From an uncultured Pseudomonadota bacterium (lineage in GTDB: Bacteria; Myxococcota_A; UBA796; SXON01): a DNA stretch of 64,000 nt. Below are positions 26,091 to 34,590 of the stretch, one piece after another. Location of the stretch: contig CAISIK010000032.1 in assembly GCA_903885375.1 (NCBI GenBank), forward strand, positions 1 through 64,000, written 5' to 3'. Each line of letters opens with the position of its first letter. Within the stretch, counting starts at the first letter, position 1. The position numbers were made by a program, and so were the translations under genes. The notes beneath the pieces were generated by a model. It was not told where the DNA came from, made no database searches, and saw nothing but the letters and a program-made list of their open reading frames with translations.

Positions 26091-27164
26091 ATGCCCGGAC
26101 CGCAGGACATCGCCTCCCGAAAGGCCGACCATCTGGCGCTCGCCACCAGCGGCGACGTGGCTTTTCTCCAGAAGTCGGCCGCGTGGGAGCACATCGACTT
26201 CCTGCACGACGCCCTCCCCGAGCTGACGATCGACGAGGTGGACCTCTCCACCGACTGGCTCGGCAAGCGCCTCCGCGCGCCGCTCGTCATCGCCGCGATG
26301 ACCGGCGGAACGCCCCGCGCCGAAGCCATCAACCTCGCGCTCGCAGCCGCGGCCGAGGCCCACGGCATCGGCTTCTGCTTCGGCTCGCAGCGCCCCCTGC
26401 TCTCGCGCGGGATCGCCGAGGGCTACCGCGTTCGCCACGTGGCGCCGACGGCGCTGCTGGTCGGCAACATCGGGGTGGTGCAGGCAGCCGCCGTCCCCAC
26501 CGAGCGGCTGCGGGAGCTGGTGGCCTTCTCCGAGGCGGATGCGCTCGCCATCCACCTCAACGTGGGCCAGGAGATGGCCCAGCCCGAAGGTGACCGCGAC
26601 TTCCGGGGCGGCCTGGACACGATCCGGCGGGTGGCGGCGGAGCTGGGCCGGCCCGTCCTGGTGAAAGAAACGGGCTGCGGCATCTCGCGCGCCGTCGGGC
26701 AGCGCCTCGTGGCAGCCGGGGTGCGCAGCGTGGACACCGGCGGCGCCGGGGGAACGAGCTGGGTGGCCGTGGAGATGCACCGGGCGGAGGAGGGCCAGCG
26801 CGCGCTCGCCGAGCGATACCGCGACTGGGGTATTCCCACCGCGGCCAGCGTGTGCGCGCTCGGTGGGCTCCCGCTCGCGGTGTGCGCCACCGGTGGGGTG
26901 GCGAACGGGCTCGATGCGGCGAAGGCCATCGCCCTCGGCGCCACCTGCGTGGGCGTGGCGCGCCCGCTCTTGCAGGCGCTCGCCGTGAGCGAGGCCGCGC
27001 TCCACGAAGCCATCACCCGCTTCGTGCAGGAGCTGCGCATGGCCATGGTCCTCGTGGGCGCGCGCTCCGTGGCCGACCTCCAGTTGGTGCCGCTCGTGAT
27101 GGCCGAGCCGCTGCGGCGGTGGCTCCCCCCGGGCGCTCCCGTGCGCGAGCGCCTTCAGGGCTGA
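26091..27164 (+). CDS. fni: Isopentenyl-diphosphate delta-isomerase, type 2
   Basis: 357 residues with the type 2 (FMN-dependent) fold. The N-terminal RKADHL motif, AAMTGGTPRAEAIN for FMN/phosphate binding, FGSQRPLL, LHVNVGQE-like HLNVGQEM, VKETGCGIS and the phosphate loop SVDTGGAGGTSW are all present. It interconverts isopentenyl and dimethylallyl diphosphate using reduced flavin and completes the mevalonate route encoded upstream. It is separated from that run by the small minus-strand lipoprotein, so it has its own promoter region. Confidence 0.95.
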   Translation: MPGPQDIASRKADHLALATSGDVAFLQKSAAWEHIDFLHDALPELTIDEVDLSTDWLGKRLRAPLVIAAMTGGTPRAEAINLALAAAAEAHGIGFCFGSQRPLLSRGIAEGYRVRHVAPTALLVGNIGVVQAAAVPTERLRELVAFSEADALAIHLNVGQEMAQPEGDRDFRGGLDTIRRVAAELGRPVLVKETGCGISRAVGQRLVAAGVRSVDTGGAGGTSWVAVEMHRAEEGQRALAERYRDWGIPTAASVCALGGLPLAVCATGGVANGLDAAKAIALGATCVGVARPLLQALAVSEAALHEAITRFVQELRMAMVLVGARSVADLQLVPLVMAEPLRRWLPPGAPVRERLQG

Positions 27165-27217
27165 CCTGCCGCCCCGCTCCGGCGCACACAGGGTTCGTGC
27201 GCAGACGACGGGGCGTG

Positions 27218-27223
27218 GATAGC
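27218..27223 (+). promoter_or_regulatory. -10-like hexamer 9 bases before the Hsp33 start
   Basis: GATAGC is followed by nine bases and ATG 27233. The match to -10 consensus is moderate and no -35 is evident. Confidence 0.25.
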
Positions 27224-27232
27224 CCCGACCCG

Positions 27233-28078
27233 ATGGCAACCCCCCTCCCCGGCCGCATGCTCGTGGCGCTCGCCCGGAACGCGGGCATCCGCCTCCTCTC
27301 CGTGAGCCTCCCCGGCCCCGCCAACGAGCTCGCCGACCGGCACAGCCTCGGTCCCGCTGCCCGCAAGCGGGCCGCCGAAGGCCTCGTGGCCACCGCGCTG
27401 CTCTCGGCGCACATCAAGGGCGAAGAGCGGCTCACCTTCGACCTGCAGATCACAACCCCCCCGTGTGCGGCCGTCTTCGAGCTCAACGGCGATGGCACCC
27501 TCCGGGGGCGCTTCCGTCCCACCGATCTGGCCGATGTGCCCGAGCTCGTGGGGCTCCTCTCGGTGAGCAAGTCGCTGGGCCGCACCGAGCTCTACCGCGG
27601 TGTGGCCGAGGTGCGGCGCGAGTCGGTGGAGGGCGCCTTGCAGCGCTACCTCGACGAGTCCCAGCAGTCCGACTCGCGGGTGCGCCTCGCCGCCCTGCTC
27701 GGAGAGGACGGCGACGTGGAGTACGCCGACGGGCTCCTGATGGAGCGCATGCCCCACTTCCCGCCCGAGGCGTTCCGCGCGCTCGTCGACACCGTGCTCG
27801 CCGACCCCCGCCGCCTCTTCGACGAGCTGGCGCTCGGCCTCTTCGCGGGCGAGTCTGTCGAGCTGGTGGGCGACGCCCAGCTCCGCTTCTGCTGCGGATG
27901 CAGCCGCGAGAAGGTGGTCACGATGATCCGCTCGCTGGGCGCCGCCGAGGTGGCCGGTATCCTCGCCGATCTCGGCAGCGCCGAGGTCACCTGCCACTTC
28001 TGCAACGAGGTCTACCGGGTGGAAGGGCCGGAGCTGGCAGCGATCCTTGAGAGCCTCGACGCGGCGCCGCTGGCCTGA
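27233..28078 (+). CDS. hslO: Redox-regulated chaperone Hsp33
   Basis: 281 residues. The C-terminal zinc/redox switch is intact: FCCGCSREK supplies the CxC pair and CHFCNEVY the CxxC pair. The N-terminal domain is recognisable from LLSAHIKGEERLTFDLQ and the GVAEVRRESVEGALQRYLDES segment. Under oxidative stress the Cys form disulphides, release zinc and activate the holdase chaperone in the cytoplasm. Length and motifs are normal. It follows fni by 68 bases on the same strand. Confidence 0.92.
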   Translation: MATPLPGRMLVALARNAGIRLLSVSLPGPANELADRHSLGPAARKRAAEGLVATALLSAHIKGEERLTFDLQITTPPCAAVFELNGDGTLRGRFRPTDLADVPELVGLLSVSKSLGRTELYRGVAEVRRESVEGALQRYLDESQQSDSRVRLAALLGEDGDVEYADGLLMERMPHFPPEAFRALVDTVLADPRRLFDELALGLFAGESVELVGDAQLRFCCGCSREKVVTMIRSLGAAEVAGILADLGSAEVTCHFCNEVYRVEGPELAAILESLDAAPLA

Positions 28079-28096
28079 GCGCCCGAGCTTTGCCGC

Positions 28097-28954
28097 TCAG
28101 GAGCCGACGAGCCAGGCCCGGGCATCCTTGAAGGCGGCGATGGGCGTGGAGCTGCCGAGGTCGACCCACAGGAGCCAGTCCGACTTGTCGGTGACGGCGT
28201 GGGCGGCCACGAGCTGCCCGCGCGCGACCGACGCGAGCGCGCGCAGCACGGCGAGCACGGCCACGGCGCCCGCGAAGTCGCCGTTGGCCACGAACCGGGC
28301 GCGGTGGGCGCGCCACAGCGCGGTGAGCACGCCGCGGTCATCCATCACCAGCGCGCGTGCCACGTAGACATCGCCGATGGAGGGCAGGCTGTCCTTGATG
28401 ATGCCGCTCACGACATCCACGAGGCCATCCTCGCCCAGCGGCCCGGCGGGCGCGGGCGCGCCGGCCGGAGCTGCAGGAGCCGCAGGCGCGGCCGGAGCCG
28501 CAGCGGGCGCGGGAGCCGCCGGCTTCACCTTCGCGCCCTCCACCCCGGCCCGGGCCTCCTGGGCCTGGGCGAGACGCATGGCATCGGCCGCGCTGAGCGC
28601 ACGCTGGGGAGGCGGCGCGGCGGAGAGACGGGAGGCGGGCGCAGCGGGCGCAGCGGGCGCAGCGGGCGCGGCAGCCTTGGCGGGTTTGGCGGGCTTCGCG
28701 CCGGGCGCCGCATCGGGCACCAGCGTGGTGCTCGGTGCGGGCTTCTTCGCGCCCGCCTTGGCCTGGGCGGCGCGGGCGAGGATCTTCGCCAGCTCCACGG
28801 GATCGGGGCCGGTGCGGGGCGTAGCCGGCTTCGCGTTGGGCGAGTCGGGGAGCTCCTGCCCCTTGGCGGGGGGAGGCGGCGCGGCGGCAGGGCCGGGCTC
28901 GGGGAGGTCGAACAGGCTGCCGAGGGGGTCGAAGCCTTTCTTGCTGGTGCTCAT
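28097..28954 (-). CDS. Hypothetical protein with Ala/Pro-rich linker and conserved-looking C-terminus
   Basis: 285 residues from ATG 28954. Residues 1-180 are low-complexity (Ala, Pro, Lys), with runs such as AAPAAPAAPAAPA, and are probably disordered. The last 105 residues are a compact alpha/beta domain: DGLVDVVSGIIKDSLPSIGD, then VYVARALVMDDRGVLTALWR, and SDWLLWVDLGSS near the end. No signal peptide is present, so it is cytoplasmic. I do not recognise the domain. The opening MSTSKKGFDPLGSLFDLPEP looks like a short linear motif. It is divergent from the histidine phosphatase. Confidence 0.5.
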   Translation of the reverse strand: MSTSKKGFDPLGSLFDLPEPGPAAAPPPPAKGQELPDSPNAKPATPRTGPDPVELAKILARAAQAKAGAKKPAPSTTLVPDAAPGAKPAKPAKAAAPAAPAAPAAPASRLSAAPPPQRALSAADAMRLAQAQEARAGVEGAKVKPAAPAPAAAPAAPAAPAAPAGAPAPAGPLGEDGLVDVVSGIIKDSLPSIGDVYVARALVMDDRGVLTALWRAHRARFVANGDFAGAVAVLAVLRALASVARGQLVAAHAVTDKSDWLLWVDLGSSTPIAAFKDARAWLVGS

Positions 28955-28998
28955 GCGGGACGCCGGGGAGGCAGTTGGATATCGCGAATCCCGCCGGC

Positions 28999-29607
28999 AT
29001 GTCCACACCTCCCCTCCTCCTCCTCATTCGGCACGGCCAGACCAGCTGGAATCTCCACCGGCGCGTGCTGGGCCGAACCGACATCCCGCTGGACGAAACC
29101 GGCCGCAGGCAGGCGACCGATCTCGCCGGCGTGGTGGGCCCGGTGGATGCCCTCTACGCGAGCCCCCTCTCGCGGGCGCGCACCACAGCGGAGCTGGCCT
29201 TCCCCGGCCGGGCGATGGAGCTGGTGGGAGACCTCACCGAGATGCACCAGGGCGAGCTCGAAGGCCTCGAAGCCCACGAGCTCGGTGGCCGCTACGGAGA
29301 GCTGCTGACCGCGTGGAACGCCGATCCCGGCGCCGTGCGGCTCCCCGGGGGGGAGACGATGCGCGAGGTGCAGGACCGCGCCCTGGCCGCCCTCCATGGC
29401 ATCGCCGCGCGGTCGAGCCCGGGCCAGCGTGTGGCGGTCGTCACCCACCAACTGGTGATCAGCGCCGTGCTCACGGCGCTCGTCGGCGAGCCCACCTCGG
29501 CGTGGCGCTCGCGTACCCACGCGAACACTGCCTGGAGCGAGCTCCTGTGGGGCGCAACGCCCGAGCTGCACGCCTTCCGGCTCTCGCCTCACCTGCCGCC
29601 AAGCTGA
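28999..29607 (+). CDS. Histidine phosphatase (phosphoglycerate mutase-like)
   Basis: 202 residues from ATG 28999; a TTG at 28975 could extend it by eight residues. The catalytic LIRHGQTSWN motif (His at the RHG) is at the N-terminus, followed by LYASPLSRARTTAE, the acidic ELEGLEAHEL and the second His in VVTHQLVISAV. This is the cobC/gpmB-type subfamily, which removes phosphate from small molecules (for example alpha-ribazole phosphate or sugar phosphates). The substrate cannot be told from sequence alone. The convergent lipoprotein gene stops seven bases after it. Confidence 0.85.
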   Translation: MSTPPLLLLIRHGQTSWNLHRRVLGRTDIPLDETGRRQATDLAGVVGPVDALYASPLSRARTTAELAFPGRAMELVGDLTEMHQGELEGLEAHELGGRYGELLTAWNADPGAVRLPGGETMREVQDRALAALHGIAARSSPGQRVAVVTHQLVISAVLTALVGEPTSAWRSRTHANTAWSELLWGATPELHAFRLSPHLPPS

Positions 29608-29614
29608 ACGCGGC

Positions 29615-30463
29615 TCAGCAGAAGCCGCGCTGCCCGTCGTCGCAAACGTAGTGGCAGTCGCCGTCGACGTTCACGATGTACTCGCACTCGTAGTCGCCGT
29701 CGTCGCAGGCGTAGCTGGCGGTGCCGGCGCCGGAGTAGTCGAGCTCCTCGTCCACCTCGCAGATGGTGTCGCCCCCCTCGCGGATGTCGTAGCTGCGCGA
29801 CACGCTCCCATCGAACTCCACGCGCTCGGTGCCCTCGTAGTCCCGGTCGGTGGACTCCATGAGGAACGCGCGATCGCGGGTGCCGTCGGGATGCACCTCC
29901 AACGACTCGGTGACCCCGCCGCCGGCGTACTCCTGCGTCTCGGTGCCCTCCTCGGTGAGGGTGCCGGTCCAGTCCACGTCGTCGACGTCGGCCTCCCAGG
30001 AGTAAACGCCGCCCGTGTAGACGCCATCGAAGCGCTCGTACACCGGCTCAACGACCGCGGGGTCCCACCGGTAGGTCGTCTGCTTGCAGCCTTCGCGGAT
30101 GACGCGCCGGCCGGTCGTCACCTCGACGCCGAGCACGTCGACCGTCGTTTCCTCGAACTCCACGTCGAGATCGCCGGTGTGCCACACCGTCCCAAAGCCG
30201 GCCTCCACGCGCGCCGAGGCCAGCCAGTAGCCGTCGGCGTACCCCGTCTCGTAGGCGAACTCGCCGTCGTAGGGGTTGTATGCGCCGGTGATGTCGGTGC
30301 GCGGGTCGCCGATCGGGTCGACCGAGAAGGTGCCATCGCCCTCGCCGGCCGCCACGTAGGAGAGGAGGTCGTCGGACCAGGCGTAAGGTTCGGCGCTGCA
30401 GGCCGGGCGCTGGTCGATCCAGGTCGGGTTGAGCGTGTCACAGGCGATCAGGAGCCAGAGCAC
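29615..30463 (-). CDS. Cys-rich, acidic lipoprotein of unknown function
   Basis: 282 residues from GTG 30463, with GGAGG five bases upstream. MLWLLIAC (Cys8) is a minimal lipoprotein signal and the frame cannot start earlier. The mature protein is acidic and beta-rich with many Thr/Asp/Tyr (for example TGTLTEEGTETQEYAGGG). The last 50 residues hold several Cys in a pattern ending CHYVCDDGQRGFC. It is probably a surface protein stabilised by disulphides. No catalytic motif is seen. Confidence 0.55.
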   Translation of the reverse strand: MLWLLIACDTLNPTWIDQRPACSAEPYAWSDDLLSYVAAGEGDGTFSVDPIGDPRTDITGAYNPYDGEFAYETGYADGYWLASARVEAGFGTVWHTGDLDVEFEETTVDVLGVEVTTGRRVIREGCKQTTYRWDPAVVEPVYERFDGVYTGGVYSWEADVDDVDWTGTLTEEGTETQEYAGGGVTESLEVHPDGTRDRAFLMESTDRDYEGTERVEFDGSVSRSYDIREGGDTICEVDEELDYSGAGTASYACDDGDYECEYIVNVDGDCHYVCDDGQRGFC

Positions 30464-30485
30464 AGGAACCTCCGCGCGGCCGCGG

Positions 30486-31595
30486 CTAACCGGAAACCGG
30501 CGGAGCGGCGTGCCCGGATGCCGGCGGCGGCGACACCGCCGCGGCGCCCTCGCGGAACACGTTGATCATGGCCGCAGCGAGCCGCCCGCGTTCGAACCCC
30601 TGCGCCCACACCCGGTTGCGCGCCGCAGCGCCGCGTTGCCGCCGGGCCTCCGGATCGGCGAGCGCTTCCCGCACCGCCGCCTCCAACGCGCCGAGGTCGT
30701 CGGGCGGCACCAGCCAGCCCACGCTCTCGTCCACCAGCTCGGGGATTCCGGAGGTGGCGGTGGTGATGACGGGCAGCCCCGCCGCCATGGCCTCGACCAG
30801 CGCCACCGGGAGTCCATCCATGTCCCCATCCGGGGCGCGCCGACAAGGGAGGACGAAACAGCCCGCCGTGGCGTAGAGCGCGAGCACCTCGGGATGCGGC
30901 CGCAGCCCGAGCACCCGCGCGTGCGGGCTCGCGGGGAGGTCGCTCACGACCACCACCTCGGCCTCGGCGCCCAGGCGCTCCGCCAGCGCGAGCACGAGGT
31001 CCAGGCCCTTCTTGGGCACGTTCCTCCCCACGCTCACGATGCGGCGCGAGGCCTCGGGGCAGGCGGTGGCGAGGCGATCGAGGTCGAGGCCGAAGCGCAG
31101 CCGGACGGCCTGGATGCCGTAGCGCTCCAACATGAGGTCGGAGTTGTACCGGGTGAACGCCACGACGGCCGAGGCATCCGCGAGGACCCGGGGGAGCGCG
31201 GGCCGCGGCTTGAAGAGGTCGACGGCGTGCACCGTCACGCTGTACCGGCGGCCCACGCGGGCGCAGGCGGCGTGGGCCCACTCCGCGGCCTCGCCCGCGA
31301 AGTGCACGTGGACGTGCTCCGCCTGCCGCAAAAGCGTGGCCAGCCAGAGGACGCGGGCCGGCACCCGCCCGGGGGCCCGCAGCCACTCGCGTGCCAGCGC
31401 GGGCAGCGCACGGAGCCAGCCCCAGCGGTGCGGCTGCGCGTGTACGCGCATCGGCAGCGCCTCGACGCCCATGCTGTCGCGCGCGTCGAAGGCGGCCAGC
31501 TCCACCCGCACGCCGGCTTCGTGCAGCGCCCGCAGCTCGTCGCGAACGAAGGTCTCGCTCAGCGCGGGGTGGTAGCGCACCACGTACAGGATCAT
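30486..31595 (-). CDS. Glycosyltransferase, GT4-like (second of a coupled pair)
   Basis: 369 residues starting at ATG 31595, which overlaps the stop of the upstream glycosyltransferase (ATGA). The N-terminal Rossmann half opens with MILYVVRYHPALSETFVRDE, and the C-terminal half has the GT4 features SVGRNVPKKGLDLVL, GLRPHPEVLALYATAGCFVLP and an E-x7-E type site in DGLPVALVEAMAAGLPVITT. The NSETF-like opening is typical of colanic acid or exopolysaccharide transferases (WcaL/AmsK-like). It transfers a nucleotide-activated sugar to a growing glycan at the inner membrane. Acceptor and donor are unknown. Confidence 0.85.
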   Translation of the reverse strand: MILYVVRYHPALSETFVRDELRALHEAGVRVELAAFDARDSMGVEALPMRVHAQPHRWGWLRALPALAREWLRAPGRVPARVLWLATLLRQAEHVHVHFAGEAAEWAHAACARVGRRYSVTVHAVDLFKPRPALPRVLADASAVVAFTRYNSDLMLERYGIQAVRLRFGLDLDRLATACPEASRRIVSVGRNVPKKGLDLVLALAERLGAEAEVVVVSDLPASPHARVLGLRPHPEVLALYATAGCFVLPCRRAPDGDMDGLPVALVEAMAAGLPVITTATSGIPELVDESVGWLVPPDDLGALEAAVREALADPEARRQRGAAARNRVWAQGFERGRLAAAMINVFREGAAAVSPPPASGHAAPPVSG

Positions 31596-32698
31596 CCGTG
31601 CCGCCGCGGGGAGGCGCGCGCCGCGAGCAGCACGGCCTCGATCTCCTCGGCCCGGTCGGCCCAGGTGCGCACCCGACGCGGCTGCACGCCCGCCGCGAGG
31701 GCCCGCCGCAGCGCCGCCACCATCCCCGCCACCTCGCCGGCCGGGTAGTAGAAGGGCGCATCCCCCGCGATCTCCCGCACGGTGGGCAGGTCGGCCGCCA
31801 CGATCGGAATCCCCGTGGCCAGGTAGTCCCACAACTTGAGCGGCGAGGTGAAGCGGCGCCCGAAGCTGTTGTCCTCGAGCGGGAGCACGAGCGCCCGGGC
31901 GCCCGCGATCTCGACCGGGAGCGCCGCGTAGGGCACAGCCGGCACGGCGCACACGTTGGGGGGCGCACCCTCCGGGCCCTCGCCGCCGATGATCCGCAGC
32001 TCGAGCTCCGGCAGCGCGCGCATGGCCTCGACGAGCCCCGCCACGCCCTTGAAGCTCCGCGTGCTCCCCGCGTAGGCCACGAACGGCGGCGAGGTCGGCG
32101 CCCACGACGGCGGCGGCGCCGTGCGGCTGGCATTGTGCACGACGGCCGTGATCGGCGGGAGGGCCGACCCGTACGCCTCGCGGAGCGCTTCGAGGGTGCC
32201 CCCGCTGTTGGCCACCACGGCCTGCGACCGGGCGAGCGCCGCCCGCTCCCAGGCCTCCATCAACCCCACGTCGCCGCCCTCCTCAGCCTCACGCAGCCGT
32301 TCCAGACAGTGCGCTTCGTAGACCACCCGGGGGCGCTCGCCGAGGAGGCCGAGGTAGCGCAGCTCGCGGAGGTACACGACCGCGTCGCGATCGGCGCGCT
32401 CTGCCCACTCCCCGAACTTCCAGCGGAACCACAGGGAGGCGCCAGGGTTCCAGGCGGTGGGCGCGATTTCGAGCTTCAGCCCTGGGGTGGGCGCGAGCCC
32501 CATCGCGGCGAGCGCGGCCGCCGGATCGCCCTCGCTGCCTTTCGCGCGGTTCGCCAGCAGCGTGACCTCGTGCCCCCGCTCGGCCAGCGCATGGCAGGTG
32601 TTCACCACCTGGAGCGCCTGCGCCCGGGTGGAGGGCACCGTGGGGCGGAAGCCGTGGAGGACGCGCACCTGCCCGCGTAACTGGGCGACCTGTGGCAT
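31592..32698 (-). CDS. Glycosyltransferase, GT4-like (first of a coupled pair)
   Basis: 368 residues from ATG 32698. The N-terminal half has VPSTRAQALQVVNTCHALAERGHEVTLL, the usual acceptor-side Rossmann start. The donor half has FVAYAGSTRSFKGVAGLVEA and SPLKLWDYLATGIPIVAAD. The Glu usually found in the E-x7-E motif is replaced by a SPLKLWDYLATG version, as in several bacterial GT4 enzymes. It is co-translated with the second transferase. No polymerase or flippase gene is in the neighbourhood, so the glycan made remains unknown. It is divergent from a secreted protein gene. Confidence 0.8.
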   Translation of the reverse strand: MPQVAQLRGQVRVLHGFRPTVPSTRAQALQVVNTCHALAERGHEVTLLANRAKGSEGDPAAALAAMGLAPTPGLKLEIAPTAWNPGASLWFRWKFGEWAERADRDAVVYLRELRYLGLLGERPRVVYEAHCLERLREAEEGGDVGLMEAWERAALARSQAVVANSGGTLEALREAYGSALPPITAVVHNASRTAPPPSWAPTSPPFVAYAGSTRSFKGVAGLVEAMRALPELELRIIGGEGPEGAPPNVCAVPAVPYAALPVEIAGARALVLPLEDNSFGRRFTSPLKLWDYLATGIPIVAADLPTVREIAGDAPFYYPAGEVAGMVAALRRALAAGVQPRRVRTWADRAEEIEAVLLAARASPRRHG

Positions 32699-32744
32699 CG
32701 GCCCCACCCGGGAGGTAAGGGGGCGACCAACCCCCCGGACATCC

Positions 32745-33377
32745 ATGCGTACCGCCCACTTCGTCGCCATCCTCGCCCTCGCCTCCCTGCCCGCCATCGC
32801 CTTCGCGGGCAAGCCCAAGGAGGCCGACCCCCTGCCGGTGATCGTGATGACCGGAATCTCGGAGTTCGACGGCGTCTTCGGCAAGGCCAAGGGCATCCAG
32901 GACAAGCTCACCGCCGAGACCACCTCGCTGAAGACCGCGCGCGCCAACGTGAACACCGCGCTCGAAGTGGCCACCGACGCCCCGCTCGAGACCGCGCTCG
33001 CCGACCTCCTGAAGAAGGCCGACAAGAAGGTCAGTGTCGCGCTCGAAGGCCGCATGCCCAAGCTGAAGGCGGCCGACGCGGTGCCCGACAACGTCCAGAA
33101 GGGCATCGACGCCGTCAACGGCCTCGTGTCCGCGGCGGACTCCAGCATCACCACCGTCACCGGCCTCAAGTCCGATGCGGTGGGCCTCGCCGACGAGTGC
33201 AAGGGGTTCCCCGGCAAGCTCCCGAGCCTCGTCAAGAACCCGATGGAAGTGATGTCCAAGAGCAAGGTGCTCGGTGACGACGTGAAGGCCACCGGTGCCC
33301 TCGGCGACCGCCTCCAACTGCTCATCGACGAGGCCGGCAAGATCCTGACCGACGTGCAGTCCGCGTTCGGTGCGTAA
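32745..33377 (+). CDS. Secreted helical protein of unknown function
   Basis: 210 residues starting with a conventional signal peptide, MRTAHFVAILALASLPAIAFA, cleaved at AFA. The mature protein is almost wholly helical and amphipathic (KGIQDKLTAETTSLKTARAN, NGLVSAADSSITTVTG), Lys-rich, with a single Cys. It is probably a periplasmic coiled-coil or helical-bundle protein. No family is recognised. A 7-bp inverted repeat overlaps its stop codon. Confidence 0.55.
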   Translation: MRTAHFVAILALASLPAIAFAGKPKEADPLPVIVMTGISEFDGVFGKAKGIQDKLTAETTSLKTARANVNTALEVATDAPLETALADLLKKADKKVSVALEGRMPKLKAADAVPDNVQKGIDAVNGLVSAADSSITTVTGLKSDAVGLADECKGFPGKLPSLVKNPMEVMSKSKVLGDDVKATGALGDRLQLLIDEAGKILTDVQSAFGA

Positions 33378-33388
33378 ACAATTACGCA
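33371..33388. repeat. Inverted repeat over a stop codon (possible terminator or operator)
   Basis: TGCGTAA and TTACGCA, separated by ACAA, form a 7-bp inverted repeat that includes the TAA of the upstream gene. It is AT-rich for this genome and has no T-run. It lies just before the -35 of the next gene, so an operator is also possible. Confidence 0.35.
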
Positions 33389-33395
33389 CCAGTCG

Positions 33396-33424
33396 TTGAC
33401 GATGGTCGAACGCCCGGGTACGAA
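33396..33424 (+). promoter_or_regulatory. Promoter with near-consensus -35, ending 5 bases before the start codon
   Basis: TTGACG at 33396-33401, a 17-base spacer and TACGAA at 33419-33424 make one of the best promoter matches in the window. ATG 33430 follows only five bases later, so transcription should begin at or inside the start codon. Confidence 0.55.
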
Positions 33425-33429
33425 GGCTC

Positions 33430-33918
33430 ATGTTCTTGGTCCTCTCCGTGGCGATGGCCTTCGCCGCCGATCTTGTACCGGAGATGGACGCGCGCGGCAC
33501 CGTGGTCGTGAGTACGGTCGTACCGGACTCACAGGCCGCGGTGCTCGCCGCCCTGCGCGATCCCGAGGCCGCCGCGCTCCTCCCCCCCGAAGTGCTTGGC
33601 GTCACCACGTTGAACCGCGGCGAATGCGTGACGCTCGGCGTCACCGTGAAGGGTGCGTGGGATCCGCTCAAGTACACCACGCAGCGCTGCCCCACGAAGA
33701 ACGGCTACAAGTACAAGCTCCTGAAGAGCGATACCCTCACCGCTTACGAAGCGGAGTGGAGCCTCGCCCCGGCCGCCGTCGGGGGCACCGAGGTCACCTA
33801 CCGCGTGCGTACCGAGCTCAACATGCCGGTGCCCAAGATGCTCGTGAAGAAGGGCATGCTCCAGAGCGCCCGCGACACGCTCATCGCGCTGGTGCGCAAG
33901 GTCACTCAAGCTCGCTGA
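33430..33918 (+). CDS. Secreted START/SRPBCC-like protein
   Basis: 162 residues. The short signal MFLVLSVAMAFA has no basic residue and ends at AFA. The mature sequence fits an SRPBCC/START helix-grip layout: VVVSTVVPDSQAAVLAALRD at the start, a central strand region with a Cys pair (RGECVTLGVT ... TQRCPTKNG), and a C-terminal helix with KMLVKKGMLQSARDTLIALV. Such folds bind lipids or hydrophobic ligands; a periplasmic version is less usual. It overlaps the end of the convergent phosphatase gene by 17 bases. Confidence 0.6.
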   Translation: MFLVLSVAMAFAADLVPEMDARGTVVVSTVVPDSQAAVLAALRDPEAAALLPPEVLGVTTLNRGECVTLGVTVKGAWDPLKYTTQRCPTKNGYKYKLLKSDTLTAYEAEWSLAPAAVGGTEVTYRVRTELNMPVPKMLVKKGMLQSARDTLIALVRKVTQAR

Positions 33919-34582
33919 GCGGCGCGTCGTCCGGCTCGGTGAAGTCCATCCAGAAGCGCTGCGGGGGGTCGAGGCGAACGCCGTCGGGTCGTACCTGGAA
34001 GCACTCCTCCTCCTCGAGGAGGTAGCCGCTGAGCGCGTTGCCATACACGCAGCCCGTGTCGAGCCCGACGGTATGCTTCCGGAGCTGGAGCCCGCGCATG
34101 GCGTCGTGGCCGTAAAAGACGCGACTCGGCCGGCGGTAGAGCTGCCACCAGAAGGGGTTGGCCGCGTCGATGTCGTCGGGCCAGCGCCGCATGAGGTAGC
34201 AGTCGGGCGCGAGGGTGGCGGCAAGGCCGAGGTGGGGATCGAGGCCCGCGTGCACGGCCGTCCACGGTCGGCCGGCGTGCTCGCCGTGCAGCATGAGGGG
34301 GAGCGCCGTGAGCCACGCCCGGGCGGCATCCGGCAGGCTCCGGCAGACGGCGTGGGCGCGGCCCGGACCCGGGTCCTCCCAAACGCGCAACATCTTCGCG
34401 TCGTGGTTGCCGAGCACGCAGTCGGGCTTCCAGTCGGCCACCCGGGCCCAGACGCCGGGGGCGTCGGGGCCCTTGCTGAAGAGGTCGCCGAGGAGGACGA
34501 TCCGATCGGGGCGTGCGAGCCGCACGAGCGCATCCAGCGCCACCACGCAGCCATGGACATCGCCGACGAAGAGGGTGCGCAC
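33902..34582 (-). CDS. PPP-family metallophosphatase (ApaH/PrpA-like)
   Basis: 226 residues from GTG 34582, just after the DUF1905 stop. The PPP motifs are complete: LFVGDVHGC, VLLGDLFSKGPD and LGNHDAKML, followed by the His motifs in AVHAGLD and FYGHDAM. It binds two metal ions and hydrolyses phosphoesters or dinucleoside tetraphosphates. The SKGP variant of the second motif is found in ApaH-related enzymes. It is cytoplasmic and its substrate is undetermined. It is probably in one transcript with the VWA lipoprotein and DUF1905 genes, arranged in the order M13 peptidase, VWA, DUF1905 and phosphatase only by position on the map; transcription runs from DUF1905 to this gene. Confidence 0.85.
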   Translation of the reverse strand: MRTLFVGDVHGCVVALDALVRLARPDRIVLLGDLFSKGPDAPGVWARVADWKPDCVLGNHDAKMLRVWEDPGPGRAHAVCRSLPDAARAWLTALPLMLHGEHAGRPWTAVHAGLDPHLGLAATLAPDCYLMRRWPDDIDAANPFWWQLYRRPSRVFYGHDAMRGLQLRKHTVGLDTGCVYGNALSGYLLEEEECFQVRPDGVRLDPPQRFWMDFTEPDDAPLSELE

Positions 34583-34590
34583 CTCTTCCT

